Source of the DNA: Spirochaetia bacterium
Lineage (GTDB): Bacteria > Spirochaetota > Spirochaetia > JABMQR01
Assembly: GCA_016784705.1 (NCBI GenBank)
Contig: JADHUD010000001.1
Span: 1 to 43,374, forward strand
Reading direction: 5' to 3'
DNA length: 43,374 nucleotides
The translations under genes were made by a program, and so were the position numbers. Positions 16,943-24,933 of the stretch are shown piece after piece (positions within the stretch are counted from its first letter, which is position 1; each line of letters opens with the position of its first letter). Below the pieces are notes generated by a model. It was given only the letters and a program-made list of their open reading frames with translations, searched no databases and was not told the origin of the DNA.

Positions 16943-16972
16943 AATTTGCAGTTTGATAATCATATGCAAATT
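16943..16972. promoter_or_regulatory. Palindromic site upstream of the sigma-factor gene
   Basis: Perfect 8-bp arms AATTTGCA (16943-16950) and TGCAAATT (16965-16972) with a 14-bp spacer. It lies about 70-100 bp upstream of the transcription start predicted from the -24/-12 element at 17017, the usual distance for an enhancer-binding protein. Confidence 0.5.
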
Positions 16973-17016
16973 AACTAACTATTTATATAATAAGTAATAA
17001 AGACATTTACATAAAG

Positions 17017-17033
17017 TTGGCATGCATCCTGCT
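17017..17033 (+). promoter_or_regulatory. Candidate sigma-54 (-24/-12) promoter
   Basis: TTGGCATGCATCCTGCT matches the sigma-54 pattern TTGGCAC-N5-TTGCW with the invariant GG (17019-17020) and GC (17031-17032) at the exact 10-bp spacing. There are two departures from consensus, in less strict positions. Transcription would begin near 17044, just at the AGGAGG ribosome-binding site of the next gene. A sigma-70 -10-like TATAAT near 16986 has no good -35 box. Confidence 0.5.
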
Positions 17034-17055
17034 ATGTATTAGCAGGAGGCTTAAG

Positions 17056-17928
17056 ATGATAGCTAAAAGAACCTACGTTAATGAACATACCAATACAGAA
17101 GATGATAATATTCTTTCAATGTATTTAAAAGAAATAAATAAAATCTCACTACTCACTAGAGAAGAAGAGGTAGAAATAGCAACAAAAGCAGCTTCAGGAA
17201 ATGAAGCGGCAAAAAAGAGACTAATCGAATCCAATTTAAGATTTGTTGTTAATGTTGCAAAGAAATACCAGAATCAGGGGCTGCCGTTGATAGATTTAAT
17301 AAATGAAGGAAATATCGGCCTCATGAACGCTATTGACAGATTTGATGTTGATAAAGGCTACCATTTTATTTCTTACGCAGTCTGGTGGATAAGACAGGCT
17401 ATTTTAAAGGCGATCTGTGAAAAATCCAGAGCAATAAGACTACCTTTGAATCGTGCAAATGAACTTATTCAGATTCAAAAGGCACAAAAAGAGTTAACTT
17501 CTATGAATATGGAAGAACCTGATCTTTATTCGATTGCTCAAATGACACAGCTTGATGAAGGGCATATAGCTGATTTGTTAAGTATCTCACGGGATATGGT
17601 ATCTTTAGAAACCCCTGTATTTACTGATAATAATAATTCAGAGCTGGGAGATTTTATTGAAGATTCCGATTACACATCCCCGGAAGAAAGTTTAGTTGAA
17701 AATGCTATGCGCGATGATATTAATACTGTCCTGAATACATTAAGTATCAAAGAATCTGAGATTATTGAGTACCGTTTTGGACTTAATGGGCGTCATGCAA
17801 TGTCACTAAAAGAGATAGGAGATATCTACAACCTTACAAAAGAACGAATTCGACAAATCGAGAAGAAGGCTCTTGAAAGATTGCGACATCCTTCAAGAAG
17901 CAAATATCTTGAGGCTTATTCTGCTTAA
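17056..17928 (+). CDS. Alternative sigma-70-family sigma factor (group 2, RpoS-like)
   Basis: A 290-aa sigma factor that lacks region 1.1 of the primary factor, so it is a secondary factor. Region 1.2 is LSMYLKEINKISLLTREEEVE, with the core YLKEINKISLLTREEE. Region 2 has RLIESNLRFVVNVAKKY and GYHFISYAVWWIRQAI for core and -10 contact. Region 4 has SLKEIGDIYNLTKERIRQIE for -35 recognition. The ATG at 17056 has AGGAGG seven bases upstream; a longer frame to 17017 would start inside the -24/-12 element. A good terminator follows. Which genes it controls cannot be read here. Confidence 0.88.
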   Translation: MIAKRTYVNEHTNTEDDNILSMYLKEINKISLLTREEEVEIATKAASGNEAAKKRLIESNLRFVVNVAKKYQNQGLPLIDLINEGNIGLMNAIDRFDVDKGYHFISYAVWWIRQAILKAICEKSRAIRLPLNRANELIQIQKAQKELTSMNMEEPDLYSIAQMTQLDEGHIADLLSISRDMVSLETPVFTDNNNSELGDFIEDSDYTSPEESLVENAMRDDINTVLNTLSIKESEIIEYRFGLNGRHAMSLKEIGDIYNLTKERIRQIEKKALERLRHPSRSKYLEAYSA

Positions 17929-17960
17929 TTCCATTAAATTACTTGAATTTACCATTTTTT

Positions 17961-18001
17961 GAGCTTGATATGTTTTTATTGACATATTGAGCTCTTTTTT
18001 T
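17961..18001 (+). terminator. Terminator of the sigma-factor gene
   Basis: A 12-bp stem (GAGCTTGATATG with CATATTGAGCTC, including two G-U pairs) is followed by seven T. Confidence 0.85.
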
Positions 18002-18119
18002 TACTTTCAAATTGTACCATAATTGCTGATATTCGTTTACAAAAAATATATAAGAATATAGACTGAAGCGAAAACAGTAGGAAAATTGTATTATACATAT
18101 AGATGGAGGAATCTTATTA

Positions 18120-20816
18120 ATGTCAAAAAACAAGTATGTTTATTTTTTCGGTAAAAAAGAGACTGAAGGAAACGCTGGAATGAAAGATCTTCTCGGCGGT
18201 AAAGGGGCGAATCTTGCTGAAATGACCAGTATTGGTCTCCCTGTGCCTCCGGGATTTACTATTAGCACTGAGGCTTGTGCTTATTTTTCAGAAAATGATG
18301 GGAAATATCCTGCCAGTATGAAAGAACAAGTTTTGGAAAACTTGAGAAAACTTGAAAAAGAAATGGGGGCAAAGTTAGGAGATTCTGAAAACCCTCTGCT
18401 TGTATCTGTTCGTTCAGGTGCTGCTCAGTCCATGCCTGGAATGATGGATACAGTACTTAATCTTGGGATGAGTCCAGCGGCAGTTAAGGGCGTAATTAAA
18501 AAATCCGGAAATGAAAGATTTGCATGGGACAGTTACAGAAGATTTATGCAGATGTTTGGTGATGTTGTCATGGGCGTATCTCATCACAGCTTTGAGGAAG
18601 CCCTGCAGTCGGTCAAAGATCTGGTTGGAACTGAATTTGACACAGATCTTGGTGTTGAAGATTTGAAGCTTGTAATTCAGAAATACCGTGATGTATACAA
18701 AGCAGCGACTGGAGAAGAATTTCCTACAGACCCATTGGAGCAGTTATTTAAATCAATTGATGCTGTTTTTGGTTCATGGGACAATGACAGAGCTAAAAAA
18801 TATCGACAAATGAATGATATCAGAGGTCTTCTTGGAACTGCAGTAAATGTACAGGCAATGGTTTTCGGTAATATGGGAAACACTTCCGGTACCGGTGTGG
18901 CTTTCACCAGAGATCCCTCTACAGGTGAAAATAAATTCTATGGTGAATATCTCATGAATGCTCAGGGAGAAGATGTCGTAGCTGGAATTCGAACTCCGCT
19001 TACTATTGATACTTTGAAAGATGAAAATGAAGAAGTGTACAATCAGCTTGTCAGTATTCGTGGTATTCTCGAAAAACACTATAAAGATATGCAGGATCTT
19101 GAATTTACTATTCAGGAAGGAAAGCTCTACATGCTGCAAACCCGAACAGGTAAGCGAACAATTTTCAGCTGGTTAAAGACCCAGGTGGAGATGGTAAATG
19201 AGGGGTTGATTGATAAGAAAACAGCTGTCAGCCGAGTACCTGCAAATGAATTCGGCAAGTTGTTCGCACCAATTCTTGACCCAAAAGACATTGCAGCGAA
19301 AGGTGTTACAGAAGTTGCAAAAGGACTGAATGCTAGTCCTGGTGGAGCCAGTGGTATCGCAGTCTTTACTGCTCATGAAGCTGAAGAATTTGCTGCTCAG
19401 GGCAAAGATGTTATTTTGGTTCGCATTGAAACAAGCCCTGAAGATATTGGTGGAATGGCTGTTGCCAAAGGTGTATTAACTGCAAGAGGCGGTATGACAA
19501 GCCATGCTGCAGTTGTAGCACGTGGTATGGGATGTCCCTGTGTTTCCGGTGCCGGAGATTTGAAGATCAATTATAAAGCAAAATTGATGAACGTTGGTGG
19601 ATTAACGATCAATCAGGGTGATTATATCTCAATTGACGGATTTACGGGACAAATTTATGCTTCAGAGATTGCAGTAAAACCTTCTGAGATTGTCCAGGTT
19701 CTCAATGGTGAGATGCAGGAAGATGACTCGGACTTATTTAAAGATTACAATACGTTTATGTCTTATGCTGATGAATTGAGAAAGTTGAAAATTCGTACAA
19801 ATGCTGATACTCCGGCCGATACAGAAATGGCTGTTAAATTTGGCGCAGAAGGTATCGGACTTTGCCGAACTGAACACATGTTTTTTGAAGGTGATAGAAT
19901 AATTTCTATCAGAAAAATGATTCTCGCAAAGAATATTGAAGAGAGAGAGCAGGCATTGCTTGAGCTTCTCCCCATGCAGAGAGAAGATTTTGAAGGGATA
20001 TATAAAGCTTTAGCCGGACGCCCGGCTACTGTCAGACTGCTGGATCCGCCTCTGCATGAATTCCTTCCTCATGAAGAAGAGAATATTCAGGAAATGGCTG
20101 ATCAGCTCTCTGTCCCTTATGATGAAGTTGTAGCAAAAGTTGAAGCACTGCATGAATTTAATCCTATGCTGGGATTCAGAGGCTGCCGGCTTGCAGTTGT
20201 ATACCCTGAGATTCTTAAAATACAGGTCAGGGCGATTATTGAAGCCGCCATGAATGTAGCTGATGCCGGTATACCTGTATTCCCGGAAATTATGATTCCA
20301 CTTGTTGGAAATGTAAAAGAACTGGATTACTGTAAAAAAGATGCACTGGAAACAATAGAGGCTATTTTTGCTGAACGTGGAAAAACCATTGAGTACAAAA
20401 TCGGTACTATGATAGAAGTTCCCAGAGCGGCATTAACTGCCGATGAAATTGCTGAATCTGCTGAATTTTTCAGTTTTGGTACAAATGACCTTACACAGAT
20501 GACTTGCGGATTCAGCCGTGATGATTCTGCAAGCTTTTTGGTACCGTATGTCGAAGATACAGATAAACAGTTTTATGAATATGATCCTTTTGAGGTTCTT
20601 GACCAGAGTGGTGTTGGAAAATTAGTTATTATGGCTGCTGAGCTTGGACGAAAAACCAGACCTGATATCAAACTGGGAATCTGCGGAGAACATGGAGGAG
20701 ATCCCAAAACCATAGATTTTTGTGCAGGAATTGGTCTTGATTATGTTAGTTGTTCACCTTTTAGAGTACCGATTGCCAGACTTGCGGCTGCACAGGCAAG
20801 CATCAGGAGAATGTAG
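18120..20816 (+). CDS. ppdK: Pyruvate, phosphate dikinase
   Basis: PPDK interconverts pyruvate, ATP and phosphate with phosphoenolpyruvate, AMP and PPi; in anaerobes it often works as a PPi-linked glycolytic enzyme. At 898 aa it is of normal length. The N-terminal nucleotide-binding domain starts with GGKGANLAEM and contains VRSGAAQSMPGMMDTVLNLG. The swivelling phosphohistidine domain has the signature GGMTSHAAVVARGMG, with the phosphorylated His in TSHAA. The C-terminal pyruvate barrel holds FGTNDLTQMTCGFSRDD and ends with a CGEHGGDP motif. GGAGGA precedes the ATG. It stands alone between two terminators. Confidence 0.97.
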   Translation: MSKNKYVYFFGKKETEGNAGMKDLLGGKGANLAEMTSIGLPVPPGFTISTEACAYFSENDGKYPASMKEQVLENLRKLEKEMGAKLGDSENPLLVSVRSGAAQSMPGMMDTVLNLGMSPAAVKGVIKKSGNERFAWDSYRRFMQMFGDVVMGVSHHSFEEALQSVKDLVGTEFDTDLGVEDLKLVIQKYRDVYKAATGEEFPTDPLEQLFKSIDAVFGSWDNDRAKKYRQMNDIRGLLGTAVNVQAMVFGNMGNTSGTGVAFTRDPSTGENKFYGEYLMNAQGEDVVAGIRTPLTIDTLKDENEEVYNQLVSIRGILEKHYKDMQDLEFTIQEGKLYMLQTRTGKRTIFSWLKTQVEMVNEGLIDKKTAVSRVPANEFGKLFAPILDPKDIAAKGVTEVAKGLNASPGGASGIAVFTAHEAEEFAAQGKDVILVRIETSPEDIGGMAVAKGVLTARGGMTSHAAVVARGMGCPCVSGAGDLKINYKAKLMNVGGLTINQGDYISIDGFTGQIYASEIAVKPSEIVQVLNGEMQEDDSDLFKDYNTFMSYADELRKLKIRTNADTPADTEMAVKFGAEGIGLCRTEHMFFEGDRIISIRKMILAKNIEEREQALLELLPMQREDFEGIYKALAGRPATVRLLDPPLHEFLPHEEENIQEMADQLSVPYDEVVAKVEALHEFNPMLGFRGCRLAVVYPEILKIQVRAIIEAAMNVADAGIPVFPEIMIPLVGNVKELDYCKKDALETIEAIFAERGKTIEYKIGTMIEVPRAALTADEIAESAEFFSFGTNDLTQMTCGFSRDDSASFLVPYVEDTDKQFYEYDPFEVLDQSGVGKLVIMAAELGRKTRPDIKLGICGEHGGDPKTIDFCAGIGLDYVSCSPFRVPIARLAAAQASIRRM

Positions 20817-20839
20817 CTCTGAGAAAGAACTTTACGTAA

Positions 20840-20874
20840 AAAAGCTGCCGTTGCATAAGAACGGCAGCTTTTTT
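20840..20874 (+). terminator. Terminator of ppdK
   Basis: A 13-bp perfect stem AAAAGCTGCCGTT / AACGGCAGCTTTT with a 7-nt loop and a T-run. Confidence 0.92.
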
Positions 20875-20887
20875 AAGCGTTTTATTG

Positions 20888-20959
20888 AGCCAAAGATGGG
20901 AATTGAACCCGCGACCTACGCTTTACGAGAGCGTTGCTCTACCCCTGAGCTACTTTGGC
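20888..20959 (-). tRNA. tRNA-Thr (anticodon CGT)
   Basis: On the minus strand the acceptor stem is GCCAAAG/CTTTGGC with discriminator T. The anticodon stem ACGCT/AGCGT holds the loop CTCGTAA, anticodon CGT, reading ACG. The T-arm has GGTTCAATTCC. No CCA is encoded. A -10 box TATAAT lies upstream at 20979-20984 (minus strand), with a weak -35. Confidence 0.95.
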
Positions 20960-21115
20960 ACGACACAAATTTAGAGAAATTATACTTAAAATGCAACCCC
21001 TTAAAAGCAGTTTTGAGATTTACCTAGCGAAAAAAAGAGTCTATTCTTTGAACATCAGTATTGACCAAATGCATTTTTGTATTTAGTTTTAGTTTTCTGG
21101 CAAAATAAGAATAAT

Positions 21116-21343
21116 TTGACTGTTATTGGAAATGAGGAGCTGAATCTGGAAAATAAACTTAATCTTAAACAAGAAGAATTTACTGAAAAACAAGCTGAAA
21201 GTTTACATAAAGCAAGAAAAACACCTCTTACAACAGGAATTTTATGGACTGATTCTGTAGCTGAATATTTTTTGGAAGTGTATCCGGATTTGTTTGAAGA
21301 AGGAATGACACTTGCAGAAATATTTCACTTTATGTATGGATAA
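21116..21343 (+). CDS. Small conserved-looking protein of unknown function
   Basis: About 75 aa, start uncertain. There is no ATG near the front; a TTG at 21116 or an earlier TTG at 21077 are the options, and the earlier one gives an unlikely hydrophobic start. The sequence is charged and helical, then ends with TGILWTDSVAEYFLEVYPDLF and EEGMTLAEIFHFMYG. The C-terminal part looks like a small folded helical module with aromatic residues. The gene ends five bases before tsaD, so the two are probably cotranscribed. I do not recognise the family. Confidence 0.6.
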   Translation: MTVIGNEELNLENKLNLKQEEFTEKQAESLHKARKTPLTTGILWTDSVAEYFLEVYPDLFEEGMTLAEIFHFMYG

Positions 21344-21348
21344 ACTGT

Positions 21349-22383
21349 ATGGTAGTTCTGGGTATTGAAACATCTTGTGATGAATGTGCAGCAGCAATAG
21401 TTGTAGACGGTAAAACAATACTCAGCAATATCATAGCCTCACAAATTGAAATTCATCAACCCTTTCAGGGAGTTGTTCCAGAACTGGCTTCTAGACTCCA
21501 TACTGAGTGGATTTCAAAAGTAGTTGATGAAGCTGTAACTGAAGCAGAGATACAACTTCATCAAATAGATGGAATAGCGGTAACAAACAGGCCAGGCCTT
21601 TCCGGTTCTTTACTGGTTGGTTTGAACTATGCAAAGGGACTCTCTGCTTCTTTAGGCAAACCATTTATAGGTATCGATCATGTACGTGCCCATCTCTATG
21701 CTCCTCATCTGGAGAATGAATTTGAATATCCGTATTTAGGTTTACTTTTATCCGGCGGGCATACAATTATCTGTATCGTTAAGGGATTCAACGAAATTGA
21801 TGTGTTAGGAACAACTATAGATGATGCTATAGGTGAAGCTTTTGATAAAGTTTCAAAATACTATAATTTAGGATACCCGGGAGGTGCTGCAATAGATAAG
21901 CTGGCACAGAAAGGAAATCCGGATGCGTTTAAATTTCCAAATCCACGTTTGAAAACTATATATAAAAAGTATGATGTTTCCTATTCAGGTTTGAAAACTG
22001 CAGTTATCAATCAATTGGATAAATTCTGGAATGGGAAAGATGAGAAAAACTTTGAAAATATTGCAGCCTCATTTCAGAAAGCGGCTATTTCACTATTTAT
22101 GAAACGTGTTAATATGGCTTTACAGGACACAGGACTTACAAGAGTTGCTGTTGGAGGTGGTGTAGCCGCCAACTCATTATTTCGGGATTCTTTAACAAAA
22201 AAAGCTCAGAAGGAGGGGGTTGATGTTTATTTCCCCTCTCATCAGCTTTGTACTGATAATGGTGCTATGATAGCCGGATTAGGATATCATTATTTAAAAG
22301 AGGGAGAATATTCAGACTATTCTCTTACTGTTTCTGCTCGAGTATCGGCATTTAAATCTTCAGTTTGGAAAAAAAACATTTAG
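21349..22383 (+). CDS. tsaD: tRNA t6A threonylcarbamoyltransferase TsaD
   Basis: TsaD transfers threonylcarbamoyl from TC-AMP to A37 of tRNAs that read ANN codons, together with TsaB and TsaE. The 344-aa protein has the ASKHA start GIETSCDECAAAIV, the metal-binding HVRAHLYA (two His), the nucleotide loop LLSGGHT, and GGGVAANSLFR with a C-terminal CTDNGAMIAGLG. The ATG has no clear ribosome-binding site but follows the preceding stop by five bases, suggesting coupling. apt follows directly. Confidence 0.95.
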   Translation: MVVLGIETSCDECAAAIVVDGKTILSNIIASQIEIHQPFQGVVPELASRLHTEWISKVVDEAVTEAEIQLHQIDGIAVTNRPGLSGSLLVGLNYAKGLSASLGKPFIGIDHVRAHLYAPHLENEFEYPYLGLLLSGGHTIICIVKGFNEIDVLGTTIDDAIGEAFDKVSKYYNLGYPGGAAIDKLAQKGNPDAFKFPNPRLKTIYKKYDVSYSGLKTAVINQLDKFWNGKDEKNFENIAASFQKAAISLFMKRVNMALQDTGLTRVAVGGGVAANSLFRDSLTKKAQKEGVDVYFPSHQLCTDNGAMIAGLGYHYLKEGEYSDYSLTVSARVSAFKSSVWKKNI

Positions 22384-22391
22384 GGAAGAAT

Positions 22392-22925
22392 ATGGAAAAA
22401 AATAAATTTCTGGACAGTTCAATAAGAAAAATTAAAGACTTTCCGCATAAAGGAATTCTTTTTTATGATATAACCAGTATTTTACAAAATCCTGCTGCAT
22501 TTACCTATTGTATCGATGAAATGGTTAAGCTCTATAAAGATGCCGGATTAGATTCGGTAGCATGCATAGAAGCCCGCGGGTTTTTATTCGCAGCCCCATT
22601 TGCATTAAAGATGAAGCTGCCATTGATCCTTATTCGGAAAAAAGGAAAATTACCCGGTGAGACATTGGAAAAAAGTTTTACTTTGGAATATGGAGAGGAT
22701 ACTATTCAGATTCATAAAGATGATGTAAAAGCAGGAGATAAAGTATTAGTAATTGATGATTTAATTGCAACTGGCGGTACTGTTAAGGCTTCACTGGAAC
22801 TTCTGAATGAAGCTGGAGCATCAGCAAATGATGTATTTTGTGTTATTGGATTACCGTTTTTGCAATATGAAGAATTACTATCAGAATATAGGGTAAAAAC
22901 TTTAATTAATTATGATAGTGAATAG
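22392..22925 (+). CDS. apt: Adenine phosphoribosyltransferase
   Basis: Apt salvages adenine to AMP using PRPP. The 177-aa protein has the family opening IRKIKDFPHKGILFYDIT (core DFPHKGILFYDIT), the adenine-side EARGFLFAAPFA loop, and the PRPP-binding signature VLVIDDLIATGGTVKA. The ATG at 22392 follows GGGAAGA; an upstream in-frame codon at 22365 would overlap tsaD. A tRNA transcription unit with its own promoter follows. Confidence 0.95.
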   Translation: MEKNKFLDSSIRKIKDFPHKGILFYDITSILQNPAAFTYCIDEMVKLYKDAGLDSVACIEARGFLFAAPFALKMKLPLILIRKKGKLPGETLEKSFTLEYGEDTIQIHKDDVKAGDKVLVIDDLIATGGTVKASLELLNEAGASANDVFCVIGLPFLQYEELLSEYRVKTLINYDSE

Positions 22926-22956
22926 ATTCTCTATCAAGTAAGTTTTTTTAACGATA

Positions 22957-22985
22957 TTGACAAAATCATATGGTTTTAGTACATT
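22957..22985 (+). promoter_or_regulatory. Promoter of the tRNA-Gln/tRNA-Glu unit
   Basis: TTGACA (22957-22962), a 17-bp spacer and TACATT (22980-22985). The start would be near 22992, about 11 bases before the first tRNA. Confidence 0.8.
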
Positions 22986-23002
22986 AGCGCAGTACTGATA
23001 AA

Positions 23003-23073
23003 TGGCCGATAGTGTAATGGTAGCACCGCAGATTCTGGTTCTGCTCGTGAGGGTTCAAATCCTTCTCGGCCAG
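23003..23073 (+). tRNA. tRNA-Gln (anticodon CTG)
   Basis: Acceptor TGGCCGA/TCGGCCA with discriminator G. Anticodon stem GCAGA/TCTGC with loop TTCTGGT, anticodon CTG. T-loop GGTTCAAATCC. A first base T paired with A is typical of tRNA-Gln. No encoded CCA. Confidence 0.95.
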
Positions 23074-23085
23074 CTTTTTAATAAT

Positions 23086-23157
23086 GGTCCCTTCGTCTAT
23101 CGGCTAGGATGGAAGATTCTCAGTCTTCAGAGAGGGGTTCGATTCCCCTAGGGACTA
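23086..23157 (+). tRNA. tRNA-Glu (anticodon CTC)
   Basis: Acceptor GGTCCCT/AGGGACT (G1-U72 wobble) with discriminator A. Anticodon stem GAAGA/TCTTC with loop TTCTCAG, anticodon CTC. T-loop GGTTCGATTCC. It lies 12 bases after tRNA-Gln in one unit. No encoded CCA. Confidence 0.95.
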
Positions 23158-23162
23158 TTTAG

Positions 23163-23191
23163 CCAGCCTTTCTTTGGGGCTGGTTTTTTTT
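23163..23191 (+). terminator. Terminator of the tRNA unit
   Basis: Stem CCAGCC/GGCTGG followed by seven or more T. Confidence 0.88.
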
Positions 23192-23232
23192 GGCAATTTT
23201 CACAATCGACTATATAAGAGGCTAATTATTAA

Positions 23233-24870
23233 ATGATTACTGCAAGTAATATTTCTCTCGCTTTTGGAAACCAAGTACTATTTAAAAATGTAAATATTAA
23301 ATTTACTCCAGGAAACTGTTACGGTTTAATTGGAGCAAATGGTTCAGGAAAATCAACATTTCTTAAAATACTGTCTGGTGAACTCGAACAGGATACTGGA
23401 GAGGTGATTATTACTCCAGGTGAACGGCTCACAGTTCTTCAACAGGATCATTTTGCTTTTGATGCCTATACCATTATGGATACGGTAATTATGGGTCATG
23501 CTGAACTTTTTAGAATTATGAAAGAACGTGATCTGATATATATGAAAGAAGATTTTACAGAAGAAGATGGGCTGAGGGCAGGTGAGTTGGAAGCCGTTTT
23601 TTCTGAAATGGGAGGCTGGGAGGCTGAATCTCAAGTAGCAACAATGCTTTCCGGATTGGGAATCGATGAGAATACCCAAATAAAGTTAATGTCCGAAATA
23701 GATGACGTAATAAAAGTTCGTGTATTACTTGCTCAGGCTTTATTTGGTAATCCCGATATTCTGCTTTTAGATGAACCGACAAACCACCTTGACCTTGAGT
23801 CTATCAACTGGCTTGAAGATTTTTTGAGTAACTTTAAAAATACAGTGATCGTGGTTTCCCATGACAGACACTTTTTAAACAGAGTTTGCACTCATACAGC
23901 AGATATAGATTATGGAAAAATTCAACTTTTTGTAGGGAATTATGATTTTTGGTATATGTCAAGCCAGTTAGCGGCAAGACAGCTTAAGGATCAGAAAAAA
24001 AGAAGAGAAGATAAAATTTCTGAGTTAAAAGAGTTTATTCAGAGATTTAGTTCTAATGCGTCTAAAGCACGGCAGGCTACCAGTAGAAAAAAACTCATTG
24101 ATAAACTTACACTTGATGATATAAAACCCTCTTCAAGACGTTTTCCGTATGTCAGTTTCAAACCTGAAAGAGAGTGCGGGAAAGTTATTCTTGAAGTCAG
24201 GGATCTCACAAAAGTTGTTGATGGTGAAAAAGTATTGGATAATGTATCATTTACTGTGGATAAGGATGACAAAATTGCATTTGTCGGCCCAAATCATATA
24301 GCTAAAACTACACTTTTTCAGATTCTGAGTGGAGATCTGGAACCTGATTCAGGCACTTTCAGCTGGGGTGTAACAATTTCCTGCAGTACATTCAGAAAAG
24401 ATAATAGTGATGAGTTTGAACAAGGATACTCAATTACCGATTGGCTGCGTCAATTTTCTGAAGAAAAGGACGATACATATATACGTAGTTTTTTGGGAAG
24501 AATGCTATTTTCCGGGGATGATGCACTTAAAAGCACCAGAGTATTATCAGGTGGTGAAAAAGTACGATGTATGCTCTCAAAAATGATGTTATCCGGATCA
24601 AATGTGCTGATTTTCGATGAACCAACCAGTCACCTTGATCTTGAAGCTATAACTTCTTTAAATAACGGACTTATTGATTTTACCGGTGTTTTATTGTTTT
24701 CAAGTCACGACCATCAATTTGTGGATTCTATAGCCAATAGAATTATTGAGTTTACCCCGGGAGGTATTCTTGACAGGAGAATGCAGTTTGATGATTATTT
24801 GGTTGATGAGGACATTAGAGCTCTTCGTGATGCTCTCTATGTCGGCGAACACAAAAGATTAACCATTTAG
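23233..24870 (+). CDS. ABC-F family ATPase (YkpA/YbiT-like) with a degenerate first signature
   Basis: A 545-aa soluble protein with two ABC domains and no membrane part. ABC-F proteins bind the ribosomal E site and affect translation or antibiotic protection. NBD1 has Walker A GANGSGKST and Walker B LLLDEPTNHLDLE, but the LSGGQ signature is replaced by MSEIDDVIKVRVLL. NBD2 has an altered Walker A, GPNHIAKTT, while its signature LSGGEKVRCML and LIFDEPTSHLDLE are intact. The linker (about 245-310) is rich in Lys/Arg, as in other ribosome-bound members. NIAKTT-type loops are known in the YbiT branch; the His and the lost LSGGQ look unusual. Confidence 0.88.
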   Translation: MITASNISLAFGNQVLFKNVNIKFTPGNCYGLIGANGSGKSTFLKILSGELEQDTGEVIITPGERLTVLQQDHFAFDAYTIMDTVIMGHAELFRIMKERDLIYMKEDFTEEDGLRAGELEAVFSEMGGWEAESQVATMLSGLGIDENTQIKLMSEIDDVIKVRVLLAQALFGNPDILLLDEPTNHLDLESINWLEDFLSNFKNTVIVVSHDRHFLNRVCTHTADIDYGKIQLFVGNYDFWYMSSQLAARQLKDQKKRREDKISELKEFIQRFSSNASKARQATSRKKLIDKLTLDDIKPSSRRFPYVSFKPERECGKVILEVRDLTKVVDGEKVLDNVSFTVDKDDKIAFVGPNHIAKTTLFQILSGDLEPDSGTFSWGVTISCSTFRKDNSDEFEQGYSITDWLRQFSEEKDDTYIRSFLGRMLFSGDDALKSTRVLSGGEKVRCMLSKMMLSGSNVLIFDEPTSHLDLEAITSLNNGLIDFTGVLLFSSHDHQFVDSIANRIIEFTPGGILDRRMQFDDYLVDEDIRALRDALYVGEHKRLTI

Positions 24871-24933
24871 CAGGGGTCGTTAATCTGCAATGGTTTCACA
24901 AATTTTACGAGGATTTAAGCATTCTTTTTAAAA

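Noticed and set aside
18677..19376. Several minus-strand frames inside ppdK
   Set aside because: Shadows of a strongly conserved gene; their composition follows its codon structure.
20953..20972. TGGCAC near the tRNA-Thr as a sigma-54 promoter
   Set aside because: No GC follows at the required 10-bp spacing, and the bases belong to the tRNA acceptor stem.
20722..21027. Plus-strand 101-codon frame after ppdK
   Set aside because: It overlaps the end of ppdK, its terminator and tRNA-Thr on the other strand.
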